Shown here: positions 27,640 to 37,780 of the stretch, piece by piece
Numbering within the stretch: position 1 is the stretch's first letter
How the letters are laid out: each line of letters starts with the position of its first letter
DNA from: JAILLW01 sp045640525
Lineage (GTDB): Bacteria; Bacillota; Clostridia; Lachnospirales; Lachnospiraceae
DNA: 64,000 nt
NCBI GenBank assembly: GCA_045640525.1
Contig: JAZUFE010000029.1
Coordinates: forward strand, 1 to 64,000
Direction of reading: 5' to 3'
Program-made: the position numbers and the translations under genes
The notes under the pieces: generated by a model
What the model saw: the letters and a program-made list of their open reading frames with translations, nothing else
What the model was told of the DNA's origin: nothing
Databases searched by the model: none

Positions 27640-30471
27640 ATGACTAAGACGAAGAAGTTTTTGCGTACACTGGGAGTATTGCTTCTGGTAACTGCATTAG
27701 TGGTTTCTTTGATACCTGTATCAGGTGTGGAGGCTGAATCCTCCACATCTGATTTTGAAATACAGGGATCAACATTGTACAAATATTCAGGCACAGCGGA
27801 AGTTGTGTCTATTCCTGATGAAGTTCGCACCATAGGCGAAGAAGCCTTCGCAGGCAACGGCAATATCGTTAAGGTTAAGATTAACGATAAGTGTAAGCAA
27901 ATTGATTACGGTGCATTTGCCAATTGTGTGGGACTAAGAACGGTAGAAATCGGCAATGGAGTTGAGAGTATTGATTCTGCCGCATTTTCAAATAATAAAA
28001 GTCTGAAAAATGTTTCACTCGGAGATTCGGTTAAAAATATAGGTAGCGGAGCATTTGCCGGCGATCCTGTTTTGACCAATCTTACGGTCAGTGAGAATAA
28101 TCCCCATCTGCTTATTAAAGATAATGTTTTATACGATGATGAATTGAAGACACTTATATGTATGTTGCCTTCTTATCAAAACGGAATATATGAAACACCG
28201 AGTTCGCTGACTGAAATTGAAGGATATGCATTTTGGGGAAATACATCTATTAAGAATGTTACACTCAACGGAAACCTTTATGCGGTACCTGAGTATGCAT
28301 TTTCAAACTGTTCGAATCTAAAGGAAGTGCGAATACCGCTTCCGGTTCAATCCATCGATTCCAAAGCGTTTGAAGATTGTGTGAATTTGAGTCTGGTGAC
28401 GATTCCGGATTCTGTTTCTTATATTGCCGATAATGCATTTGACGGTTGTCCTAAACTTACGGTTAATGCAACGCCGGGGTCATATGCCGATACGTTCAGC
28501 AAAAATCTTAAAAAGAGTGAAGTTGAAGAAATCGAATACGAAGATGTTAAAGAATCTGCAGTTGTTTCGGAAGAAACAGTGAACAAGTATCCGCTTCCGG
28601 AGAAATTTGACGGACTTGATATCGAAGTCGTTGAAGGAACCCCGGGTCCGGCTTTGCCGACAGCTGACCCGAAGAAAGAAGCCAAGTACCAAACGGGAGT
28701 TATTAACGGATATGATGTAATTGAATTAAAACCTGATAATTCATCAAATCAGCCAACAGGCAAAGTACTCGGATCATCTCCGATTGTATCTGGACATGCA
28801 CTTGTGTTTATTGATAATAAATCCAAGGTAATAAGCGGCGCGGAAACTCCGGGGGTCGATTTGAGTATTTCCGATAATGAACCCGTGGAAAATGTTGAGA
28901 CCGATTCTGAGCCGGATGACGACAATGAGAACGTCGAAAGCGTTGAAAATAGCGATACATCACCCGAAACGGAAGGCGAAGAAGAGGCCAAAACGGTTAA
29001 GGATGTATTGAGTTCGAATGCTTCCAAGGGAATCGATTTCCCTAAATTTACGATTGTCGGTGACAAGATAGCTTCTCAAAGCTATTACATGGATGATACG
29101 TTGGAAAATTTTGAATTTCCGGAAGACATTAAAACCATAGGTGATTTCGCTTTCGCAAGAAGTTCAATCACGTCGGCAAATATTCCCGAAGGGATTACGG
29201 ACATAGGTTACGGAGCATTTTATCATTGTGACAATCTAAGCGATGTGAATATACCGTCTACCGTAACAAGTATAGGCGCATATGCATTCGAAAACACACC
29301 GTTTGTTGATAATTGTAACGATGCATTTGTAATAGTCGGAGATGGTGTTTTGATAGCATATAAGGGTAAAGATTCGGTTGTTACCATACCTGAAGGTGTC
29401 AGACTGATAGCGGATGCGGCTTTTAAGGACAATCAGGGAATTTCGGCAGTTAACTTTGCAACCACTACCCGGATTGTCGGTGAGGATGCTTTTAACGGTT
29501 GCACCAATTTGCGTACAGTTAACAGAACCGAATTAATAACGGATATAGGGGCCAATGCTTTTAAAAATACCAAGCTCAGTTCTGTCGTTATAGGGCCGAA
29601 TGTTAAAAGTATAGGTTTGGGCGCTTTTGATTTACAGGGCGGAACGGATACCGTGATTTTCGAAGGCACTGAATTGCCGACTGTTACACAAGGTACGAGC
29701 GCATCGCGTTTAGCCAATGTCAATGACAGAACATATGCTTTCGGTGATATGAAAAATGCAATTGTACAAGACGGTGTTAATAACTTACAGGGAACTGTTC
29801 TGGAACCCGGAGCATACGGATTTAAAGGATTGGTTCAAAACAGTGTTGGCAATATAGTTTCAGATAATACATCCGGTGTGACCAGATATGATTCGGCGGG
29901 AATTAACGTGGATTGTAACAGCGCCATGATTGATGCTACTCAGGTGTCGGCAACTATGGCAGGGGATGATGGAACTTATATACTTCATATTACCGATTCT
30001 CAAAATGCCAAAGAAGATATTAACAAAGCATATGGTGATTTATATGGTGGTAAATCGCCCGATAATTTAATAGGAATCGATATATCTTTGTATGATGACA
30101 GCAATCAGGTAATGCTTAAGAAGCTTGGTAAACAGTATGTGACGGTTAATATGGCCATACCGGCAAATATCAACAAAGACAATATGCATGTAGTGGCACT
30201 TGACGAAGACGGACAGCTTGAAGCGGTGGAATTTACCGTGTCGGAGGATGGGGAGTCAATTATGATGAAATGCAAACATTTTTCACCATACGGATTCTAT
30301 AATTCCGACTTGTCGAATTCTTCAGTGGAGAAAACAGGAGACCGGGTCAAGGATAATACACCAGATACGGGAGATGATTCAATTCATCCCAAGTGGTTTT
30401 TGGTAGTAGGCTGTATATTTGCAGCCCTGGCGTTGTTCCTGGTTACCATGAAAAAGGAAGAAGCAAATTAA
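27640..30471 (+). CDS. BspA-type LRR surface protein with sortase signal
   Basis: A 943-aa companion of the preceding gene. It has a normal signal peptide (MTKTKKFLRTLG, hydrophobic core, cleavage near residue 32), a first LRR_5 block (about 45-290), an acidic low-complexity linker (about 295-475), and a second LRR_5 block (about 480-700). The C-terminal domain (about 755-890) contains IDISLYD and KHFSPYGFY, matching MDISLYD and SHFSPYVIY of its neighbour. The tail is TPDTGD (907-912), then IHPKWF, a membrane segment and a charged end. The ATG lies 2 nt after the upstream stop, with AAAGG 10 nt before it. The pair are probably co-expressed and anchored by the same sortase. Confidence 0.85.
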   Translation: MTKTKKFLRTLGVLLLVTALVVSLIPVSGVEAESSTSDFEIQGSTLYKYSGTAEVVSIPDEVRTIGEEAFAGNGNIVKVKINDKCKQIDYGAFANCVGLRTVEIGNGVESIDSAAFSNNKSLKNVSLGDSVKNIGSGAFAGDPVLTNLTVSENNPHLLIKDNVLYDDELKTLICMLPSYQNGIYETPSSLTEIEGYAFWGNTSIKNVTLNGNLYAVPEYAFSNCSNLKEVRIPLPVQSIDSKAFEDCVNLSLVTIPDSVSYIADNAFDGCPKLTVNATPGSYADTFSKNLKKSEVEEIEYEDVKESAVVSEETVNKYPLPEKFDGLDIEVVEGTPGPALPTADPKKEAKYQTGVINGYDVIELKPDNSSNQPTGKVLGSSPIVSGHALVFIDNKSKVISGAETPGVDLSISDNEPVENVETDSEPDDDNENVESVENSDTSPETEGEEEAKTVKDVLSSNASKGIDFPKFTIVGDKIASQSYYMDDTLENFEFPEDIKTIGDFAFARSSITSANIPEGITDIGYGAFYHCDNLSDVNIPSTVTSIGAYAFENTPFVDNCNDAFVIVGDGVLIAYKGKDSVVTIPEGVRLIADAAFKDNQGISAVNFATTTRIVGEDAFNGCTNLRTVNRTELITDIGANAFKNTKLSSVVIGPNVKSIGLGAFDLQGGTDTVIFEGTELPTVTQGTSASRLANVNDRTYAFGDMKNAIVQDGVNNLQGTVLEPGAYGFKGLVQNSVGNIVSDNTSGVTRYDSAGINVDCNSAMIDATQVSATMAGDDGTYILHITDSQNAKEDINKAYGDLYGGKSPDNLIGIDISLYDDSNQVMLKKLGKQYVTVNMAIPANINKDNMHVVALDEDGQLEAVEFTVSEDGESIMMKCKHFSPYGFYNSDLSNSSVEKTGDRVKDNTPDTGDDSIHPKWFLVVGCIFAALALFLVTMKKEEAN

Positions 30472-30476
30472 AGTTT

Positions 30477-30511
30477 GGACTCAAATCAGTTTGTTTTACT
30501 GATTTGAGTCC
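30477..30511 (+). repeat. Perfect 14-bp inverted repeat after the surface-protein genes
   Basis: GGACTCAAATCAGT (30477-30490) and ACTGATTTGAGTCC (30498-30511) are exact reverse complements around a 7-nt loop. The expected T run is missing, so it is either a weak terminator or an mRNA 3' stabilising stem. Confidence 0.6.
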
Positions 30512-30585
30512 ATTCACGTTTTAGAAGTGCAATGTGCTTAAAGAATCTCAACGTTTAGTTTGCAGGAACTGTTACTATATTAGTG

Positions 30586-30614
30586 TTGACATGAATTGCA
30601 TAATTGTATACAAT
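30586..30614 (+). promoter_or_regulatory. Promoter of the (Re)-citrate synthase operon
   Basis: Consensus TTGACA at 30586-30591 and TACAAT at 30609-30614 with a 17-bp spacer. The -10 box is embedded in the palindrome at 30600-30617. Predicted start near 30621, just before the AAAGGAGG ribosome site. Confidence 0.8.
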
Positions 30615-30617
30615 TAT
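30600..30617. promoter_or_regulatory. 18-bp palindromic operator, probably for the GntR regulator
   Basis: ATAATTGTATACAATTAT is a perfect 18-bp palindrome covering the -10 box. The core TTGTATACAA is of the TNGT-N3-ACNA type bound by FadR-subfamily GntR regulators (family knowledge). A regulator of that subfamily is the second gene of the operon, so autorepression is the simplest reading (inference). Confidence 0.7.
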
Positions 30618-30642
30618 ACAGAATTAACAAAGGAGGCATATT

Positions 30643-32070
30643 ATGGCTAAAATTAGTGATTATTTTGCTGACCGACCGGTCACGATGAATGAAAAGAATA
30701 ACCTTCTGTCTATAGAAGAACATATGTATATTTTGGATGATGTTAAGAAACCCAATGCGTTCAGAAACATGTTTCCGTATTCTGAAGTTCCCAAAATACC
30801 TTTTAATGACAGAATAGTTCCGCATGATATGCCAAGAGATATATGGATAACCGATACAACATTCAGAGACGGTCAACAATCAAGAGCACCGTATACAACG
30901 GAACAGATTGTCACAATTTACGATTATTTGCATAAATTGGGCGGCCCTAAAGGAATGATCAGAGCATCCGAATTTTTCCTTTATTCCAAGAAGGACAGAG
31001 ATGCTGTTGTTAAGTGCATGGAAAGAGGTTACAAATTCCCGGAAGTAACATCTTGGATCAGAGCATCAAAAGAAGACTTTAAGCTTGTTAAGGAATTGGG
31101 AATGAAGGAAACCGGTATCCTGGTTTCCTGCTCGGATTACCATATCTTTATGAAATTGAAGATGACAAGAAAAGAGGCTATGGAACACTATCTTAGCGTT
31201 GTCAAGGACTGCCTTGATGAAGGCATAGCTGTAAGATGTCATTTGGAAGATATTACAAGAGCGGATATTTACGGTTATGTTGTACCTTTTTGTCTTGAAT
31301 TGATGAAACTGATGGAAGAATACAAAATACCGATTAAAGTACGTGCCTGCGATACGATGGGATACGGAGTTAACTACCCCGGTGCAGTTATACCGCGTTC
31401 TGTTCCCGGTATTATATACGCACTTAAGACTCATGCAGGTGTACCTTCGGAGATGATAGAGTGGCACGGTCATAATGACTTTTATAAGGCAGTTGTCAAT
31501 TCGACGGCGGCATGGTTATACGGATGCTGCGGAGTTAATACATCATTGTTCGGTATCGGCGAGCGAACCGGTAATACACCGTTGGAGGCTATGGTCTTTG
31601 AATATGCCCAGCTTAAGGGTGATTTGAACGGAATGGATACGAAGGTAATAACGGAACTTGCCGAGTATTACGAAAAGGAAATAGGCTATCAGATTCCTCC
31701 ACGTACACCGTTTGTAGGAAAGAATTTCAATGTAACCCGTGCAGGTATTCATGCGGATGGATTGCTTAAGAACGAAGAAATCTATAACATTTTCGATACG
31801 GAGAAGTTCTTAAGCAGACCTGCATTGTGTGCGGTATCAAATACATCAGGTTTGGCCGGTATTGCACATTGGATGAATACATATCTTAAACTTAAAGGTG
31901 ATGACCAGTTCTCTAAGAATTCGGAACTTGTTCAGGAACTTAAGAAATGGGTAGATAATCAATATGATGACGGTCGTGTCACTGTATTGACGGATAATGA
32001 GTTGTTAACGCAGATTAAGATAGTTGCTGATGATTTAGGAGTTGTTGTTAAAGGAGTTAACGATAAATAA
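30643..32070 (+). CDS. Probable (Re)-citrate synthase (isopropylmalate synthase-like)
   Basis: A DRE-TIM-barrel acyltransferase of the isopropylmalate / homocitrate synthase superfamily. The N-terminal strand motif reads ITDTTFRDGQQS (residues 69-80) and the metal-binding motif is HGHND (His275, His277). The protein is 475 aa and lacks the C-terminal allosteric LeuA dimer domain. The long N-terminal extension before the barrel and the neighbouring isocitrate dehydrogenase gene match the (Re)-citrate synthases of clostridia (in C. acetobutylicum, as I recall, the equivalent gene precedes aconitase and isocitrate dehydrogenase). It would make citrate from oxaloacetate and acetyl-CoA with opposite stereochemistry to the enzyme at 8-1387. 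Homocitrate or isopropylmalate synthase activity remains possible. AAAGGAGG precedes the ATG. Confidence 0.75.
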   Translation: MAKISDYFADRPVTMNEKNNLLSIEEHMYILDDVKKPNAFRNMFPYSEVPKIPFNDRIVPHDMPRDIWITDTTFRDGQQSRAPYTTEQIVTIYDYLHKLGGPKGMIRASEFFLYSKKDRDAVVKCMERGYKFPEVTSWIRASKEDFKLVKELGMKETGILVSCSDYHIFMKLKMTRKEAMEHYLSVVKDCLDEGIAVRCHLEDITRADIYGYVVPFCLELMKLMEEYKIPIKVRACDTMGYGVNYPGAVIPRSVPGIIYALKTHAGVPSEMIEWHGHNDFYKAVVNSTAAWLYGCCGVNTSLFGIGERTGNTPLEAMVFEYAQLKGDLNGMDTKVITELAEYYEKEIGYQIPPRTPFVGKNFNVTRAGIHADGLLKNEEIYNIFDTEKFLSRPALCAVSNTSGLAGIAHWMNTYLKLKGDDQFSKNSELVQELKKWVDNQYDDGRVTVLTDNELLTQIKIVADDLGVVVKGVNDK

Positions 32071-32747
32071 TGACTGCAAATAACTATGAGGGCAAAAATG
32101 AAGGCGCTGACGGCTACTCATTAAGAGGTCGTGTCTTTCATAAACTTCGTGAAGATATTCTTAACGGAAAATATAAAGAGAATGAAGAACTTAAAGAAGT
32201 TGCGATAGGTAATGAATTGGGAGTCTCAAGAACTCCGGTACGTGAAGCTTTCAGACAACTGGAGCTTGAAGGTCTTATTACCATAATTCCGAATAAGGGA
32301 GCATATGTGACCGGAATAAGTCCCAAGGATGTTCATGATATTTATATGATCAGGTCGTCTTTGGAGGGCATGTGTGCACGTTTGGCTTGTGAGTACATTA
32401 CAGATGCGCAGCTGGAAGAAATGGAAGAAAATGTATACCTTGCACAGTTTCATGCATCTAAAGGACATATGGACCAGATGGCGGAACTTGATAACAGATT
32501 CCATCATATTCTTTATGAGGCTTGTGATTCCAAGATGCTTCAAAATTTACTGCAAGATTATCATCAATACGTAATAAGAATCAGGAAGAAGACTCTGACG
32601 ACATCGAGAGGTGTGGCTTCCAACGAAGAACATAAAAACATTATGGAAGCAATTAAACTTCGTGACGGCAAGGAAGCTGAGCGCTTGGCCAATCAGCATA
32701 TTATTAATGCGTATGAAAACATTAAGTTAAGTATAGGAGAAATGTAA
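32070..32747 (+). CDS. GntR-family regulator, FCD (FadR) subfamily
   Basis: DNA-binding repressor or activator of 225 aa. The N-terminal winged helix spans about residues 17-85 (ELGVSRTPVREAFRQLELEGL is the recognition region), followed by an all-helical FCD ligand domain (about 95-220). Metal-site residues typical of FCD domains are present: Asp and His in ELDNRFHH, His in EEHKNIM, His in NQHIINA. Its ATG overlaps the preceding stop by one base, and its stop overlaps the icd start in the same way. The ligand is probably a carboxylate such as citrate or 2-oxoglutarate, given the operon (inference). Its probable operator is at 30600-30617. Confidence 0.9.
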   Translation: MTANNYEGKNEGADGYSLRGRVFHKLREDILNGKYKENEELKEVAIGNELGVSRTPVREAFRQLELEGLITIIPNKGAYVTGISPKDVHDIYMIRSSLEGMCARLACEYITDAQLEEMEENVYLAQFHASKGHMDQMAELDNRFHHILYEACDSKMLQNLLQDYHQYVIRIRKKTLTTSRGVASNEEHKNIMEAIKLRDGKEAERLANQHIINAYENIKLSIGEM

Positions 32748-33955
32748 TGTCTAAAATTGTAATGAAAACCCCGATAGTAGAGATGGATGGAGATGAGATG
32801 ACGCGAATTCTTTGGCAGATGATCAAAGATGAATTGCTGACTCCCTATATTGATTTAAAAACAGAATACTATGATTTGGGACTTAAGAACAGAAATGAAA
32901 CGAACGATCAGGTAACGGTGGATTCTGCCAATGCCACCCTCAAATACGGTGTTGCGGTTAAATGTGCAACCATTACTCCCAATCAGGCCAGAATGAGTGA
33001 ATATAATCTTAAGGAAATGTGGAAGAGTCCCAACGGTACAATCAGGGCAATTCTTGACGGAACTGTTTTCAGAGCTCCTATTTTGGTTAAGGGCATTGTA
33101 CCGTATGTGGCCAATTGGACCAAACCTATTACTATAGCAAGACATGCGTACGGTGATGTATATAAGAATGTTGAAATTAAGGTTCCCGGTAAAGGAAAAG
33201 CAGAACTTGTATTTACGGGAGAAGACGGAACGGAAATTCGTGAAACAATACATAATTTTGACGCAGAAGGTATTATACAGGGAATTCACAATACCAAAAA
33301 GTCCATCTCAAGTTTCGCAAGAGCGTGCTTTGGCTATGCCATTGATACCAAACAGGATTTGTGGTTCTCTTCCAAAGACACTATTTCCAAAAAGTACGAT
33401 CATACATTTAAGGATATTTTTCAGGAAATATATGAAAATGAATATAAGGCCAAATTTGAAGAATTGGGTATAACATATTTTTACACCCTGATAGACGATG
33501 CCGTTGCAAGAGTTATTCGCTCAAACGGAGGCTTCATATGGGCCTGCAAGAATTATGACGGAGATGTCATGTCGGATATGGTTGCTACGGCATACGGCGA
33601 TCTTTCGATGATGACCTCTGTTTTGGTAAGCCCCTCAGGTGTGTATGAGTATGAAGCAGCTCACGGAACGGTTCAAAGACATTATTACAAACATCTTGCC
33701 GGCGAAGAGACTTCAACCAATTCGATAGCTACTATCTTTGCATGGACAGGTGCACTTAGAAAAAGAGGCGAACTTGATGGCATTACGGAATTGGTCAGAT
33801 TCGCGGATACACTTGAAAAGGCATGTATTAAGACTGTTGAAGACGGTAAAATGACGAAGTCATTATCTTTGATAAGTACTTGCAAGAACCCGACGGTTCT
33901 TAACAGCATTGACTTTATTAAGGCTATAAGGGAAACTTTTGATACACTTTACTAA
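32747..33955 (+). CDS. icd: NADP-dependent isocitrate dehydrogenase (IDH1-like)
   Basis: Oxidative decarboxylation of isocitrate to 2-oxoglutarate, producing NADPH. The sequence resembles the eukaryotic cytosolic / type II NADP enzymes (VEMDGDEMTRILWQMIKDEL at the N-terminus, TITPNQARMSEY, GTVFRAPI, YEYEAAHGTVQRHYY, NSIATIFAWTGALRKRG) more than the E. coli type. 402 aa fits. The ATG overlaps the GntR stop codon. No aconitase gene is in the window, so the citrate-to-isocitrate step must be encoded elsewhere. Together with the first gene it forms the oxidative arm to glutamate precursors. Confidence 0.95.
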   Translation: MSKIVMKTPIVEMDGDEMTRILWQMIKDELLTPYIDLKTEYYDLGLKNRNETNDQVTVDSANATLKYGVAVKCATITPNQARMSEYNLKEMWKSPNGTIRAILDGTVFRAPILVKGIVPYVANWTKPITIARHAYGDVYKNVEIKVPGKGKAELVFTGEDGTEIRETIHNFDAEGIIQGIHNTKKSISSFARACFGYAIDTKQDLWFSSKDTISKKYDHTFKDIFQEIYENEYKAKFEELGITYFYTLIDDAVARVIRSNGGFIWACKNYDGDVMSDMVATAYGDLSMMTSVLVSPSGVYEYEAAHGTVQRHYYKHLAGEETSTNSIATIFAWTGALRKRGELDGITELVRFADTLEKACIKTVEDGKMTKSLSLISTCKNPTVLNSIDFIKAIRETFDTLY

Positions 33956-33971
33956 GCGATAAGGAGGGTGC

Positions 33972-35075
33972 ATGGAAACTCCCGAGGTTCATTATTCTGA
34001 TTTGAATGTTAAGAAAAAATCTCATATCGGACTGATTATAGGTATATTATCTGCATTGATTGTTTTGGCAGGCGGATTTATTGCGCTGTGGTTATTGGTA
34101 CTGTCGCCCAAAGCGAAGATTACCAAAGCAATGGAAGAGAATGATATACCTGCGATAATCGAGAATTACGATAAGATTTCGGACGAAGAGTTAAGTAAAG
34201 ATATACGAAATTTCGTTTTGAAATACGCCAGAGGTGAAAAGAATAAATTCGAAAAAAAGGAAATCGAGTATGATGAACTTGAAGAAGAACTGAAACCTTT
34301 GAAAAAGTCTGTGCTAAAGGGGAACGACAAACTTGATGAAATTTTGGACGAAGCATCCGAGCTGAATGATTCAAGAGTCAGTTTCGATACGGCCAAACTT
34401 GCCATGGAAAGCGAAGACTACGTAACGGCTAAAGATTTTTTTGAAAAGGTTTCAAAAAATGATAAGGATAATTACGAAGAAGCACAAAGACTTATTGAAG
34501 AGTGCAATAAGATGATGCTGCCGGATATTTCCGGAAAGTGGTGTGCTAAGATTGATGTTTCAAATTTGGTTATGCAATCGGCAGGATTCGACATTTCTAC
34601 GGATGATAAATTGTATGTTAAGATTATCATGGAATTAAATGAAGACGGCACAGGGGAATTGAGCCTGGATGCTGATGCGTTTTTGGAGGATTTGAAACCT
34701 TTTGCAATTAAAATAGTTAATGAGATATTGGAAAAGGAATGCAAGGACAGAGGTTTTCCTGCAGATTATGTCGATCAATTGATTCAAATGCTATACGGAA
34801 AATCCAAAGACGAGTATGTTAAGGAATACATTGACGAATATCTGAATGAAAATCCTGAGGTTGCGCTGATTAAGAATGCAAGACAGGCAATAGAATCTTA
34901 TGAAGTCATATCCGACAGTGAGATAAAGGTAAATTCCGTCGGCATGAGTGATACTGTCACATACTCCTTGACGGATGACAATACATTGACAATATCCGAA
35001 ATGGGAGCTTCATCAATAGCATTAACGGCTACGATGGGAATCGATATTTTGCCAATTGAATTTAAAAGACAGTAA
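33972..35075 (+). CDS. Membrane-anchored protein of unknown function
   Basis: A 367-aa protein, family not recognised. A short basic N-terminus is followed by one membrane segment (about residues 18-42), then an extracytoplasmic helical region with many Lys/Glu (about 45-180) that resembles tetratricopeptide-type pairs, and a C-terminal beta-rich part (about 185-367) beginning DISGKWCAKIDV, a pattern seen in lipocalin-like domains of small secreted proteins. AAGGAGGGTG precedes the ATG and the gene follows icd by 16 nt, so it is probably the last gene of that operon. Nothing in it suggests a link to citrate metabolism. Confidence 0.6.
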   Translation: METPEVHYSDLNVKKKSHIGLIIGILSALIVLAGGFIALWLLVLSPKAKITKAMEENDIPAIIENYDKISDEELSKDIRNFVLKYARGEKNKFEKKEIEYDELEEELKPLKKSVLKGNDKLDEILDEASELNDSRVSFDTAKLAMESEDYVTAKDFFEKVSKNDKDNYEEAQRLIEECNKMMLPDISGKWCAKIDVSNLVMQSAGFDISTDDKLYVKIIMELNEDGTGELSLDADAFLEDLKPFAIKIVNEILEKECKDRGFPADYVDQLIQMLYGKSKDEYVKEYIDEYLNENPEVALIKNARQAIESYEVISDSEIKVNSVGMSDTVTYSLTDDNTLTISEMGASSIALTATMGIDILPIEFKRQ

Positions 35076-35085
35076 ATGGGAAGAG

Positions 35086-37011
<1,926 letters not shown>

Positions 37012-37034
37012 TTGTTTACCTCAAAACTTCAATT

Positions 37035-37063
37035 ATTCTAACCAAAACGGAGATATTTTTCAA
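37035..37063 (-). promoter_or_regulatory. Promoter of the ABC-F gene
   Basis: Read on the - strand, TTGAAA (37063-37058) and TAGAAT (37040-37035) are 17 bp apart, 24 bp upstream of the start codon. Confidence 0.6.
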
Positions 37064-37081
37064 GTTGAGTATAAATGATAA

Positions 37082-37110
37082 TTGATAATTTTTTCACATT
37101 GTACTAAAAT
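37082..37110 (+). promoter_or_regulatory. Promoter of the rex operon
   Basis: TTGATA at 37082-37087 and TAAAAT at 37105-37110 with a 17-bp spacer. An odd-length palindrome, AATTAA-G-TTAATT at 37108-37120, overlaps the predicted start. It does not fit the Rex consensus well. Confidence 0.6.
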
Positions 37111-37140
37111 TAAGTTAATTGTGTTTAATGGGAGTATTGT

Positions 37141-37779
37141 ATGGAAACTAAAGAAATATCGCAAGCCGTTATCGGCAGATTGCCGAGGTATTTCAGATAT
37201 TTGGGTGAACTTAAAGACGAGGGTGTTGAAAGAATATCATCCCAGGAACTTAGTGCCAGAATGAAGGTCACTGCATCGCAGATAAGGCAGGATTTAAATA
37301 ATTTCGGTGGCTTCGGACAACAAGGATACGGATATAAAGTTGAGTTTTTATATGACGAGATAGGCAAGATACTGGGAATGGATCAAACGCACAATTTGAT
37401 AATAATAGGTGCCGGAAATCTCGGACATGCACTTGCCAATTACATGAATTTTGAAAGACGGGGATTCATATTCAAAGGAATATTCGATATCAGCGAGGAT
37501 GTCGTAGGAAGAAAAATCAAGGATCTTGAGGTGCTTCCGCTTAATGATTTGGAGAAGTTCATTAAGGAAAATGATATAGACATGGCGGTATTGACGATTC
37601 CCAAAACTGCCGCGTTGGAAGTTGCGGAACGTTTATCTAAGACCGGAATTAAGGGCATATGGAATTTTGCACATATAGATTTAAATGTACCAAGCAGCAT
37701 ACAGGTGGAAAATGTACATTTATCCGATTCGTTAATGAAACTCAGTTATAACATCAACAGATATAAGGACGAGAACTGA
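37141..37779 (+). CDS. rex: Redox-sensing transcriptional repressor Rex
   Basis: Binds DNA when NAD+/NADH is high and releases when NADH accumulates, controlling fermentation and hydrogen/butyrate genes in clostridia. N-terminal winged helix (AVIGRLPRYFRYL, SSQELSARMKVTASQIRQDL, with the wing FGGFGQQGYGY), then a Rossmann domain with the NADH-binding IIIGAGNLGHALANY near residue 90 and a C-terminal swapping helix. 212 aa is normal. GGGAG precedes the ATG. It heads a long colinear run reaching nfnB. Confidence 0.96.
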   Translation: METKEISQAVIGRLPRYFRYLGELKDEGVERISSQELSARMKVTASQIRQDLNNFGGFGQQGYGYKVEFLYDEIGKILGMDQTHNLIIIGAGNLGHALANYMNFERRGFIFKGIFDISEDVVGRKIKDLEVLPLNDLEKFIKENDIDMAVLTIPKTAALEVAERLSKTGIKGIWNFAHIDLNVPSSIQVENVHLSDSLMKLSYNINRYKDEN

Positions 37780-37780
37780 T

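Noticed and set aside
37082..37140. Rex operator in front of rex
   Set aside because: The palindrome AATTAA-G-TTAATT does not fit the TTGTTAA-N4-TTAACAA consensus; I keep it only as a note on the promoter.
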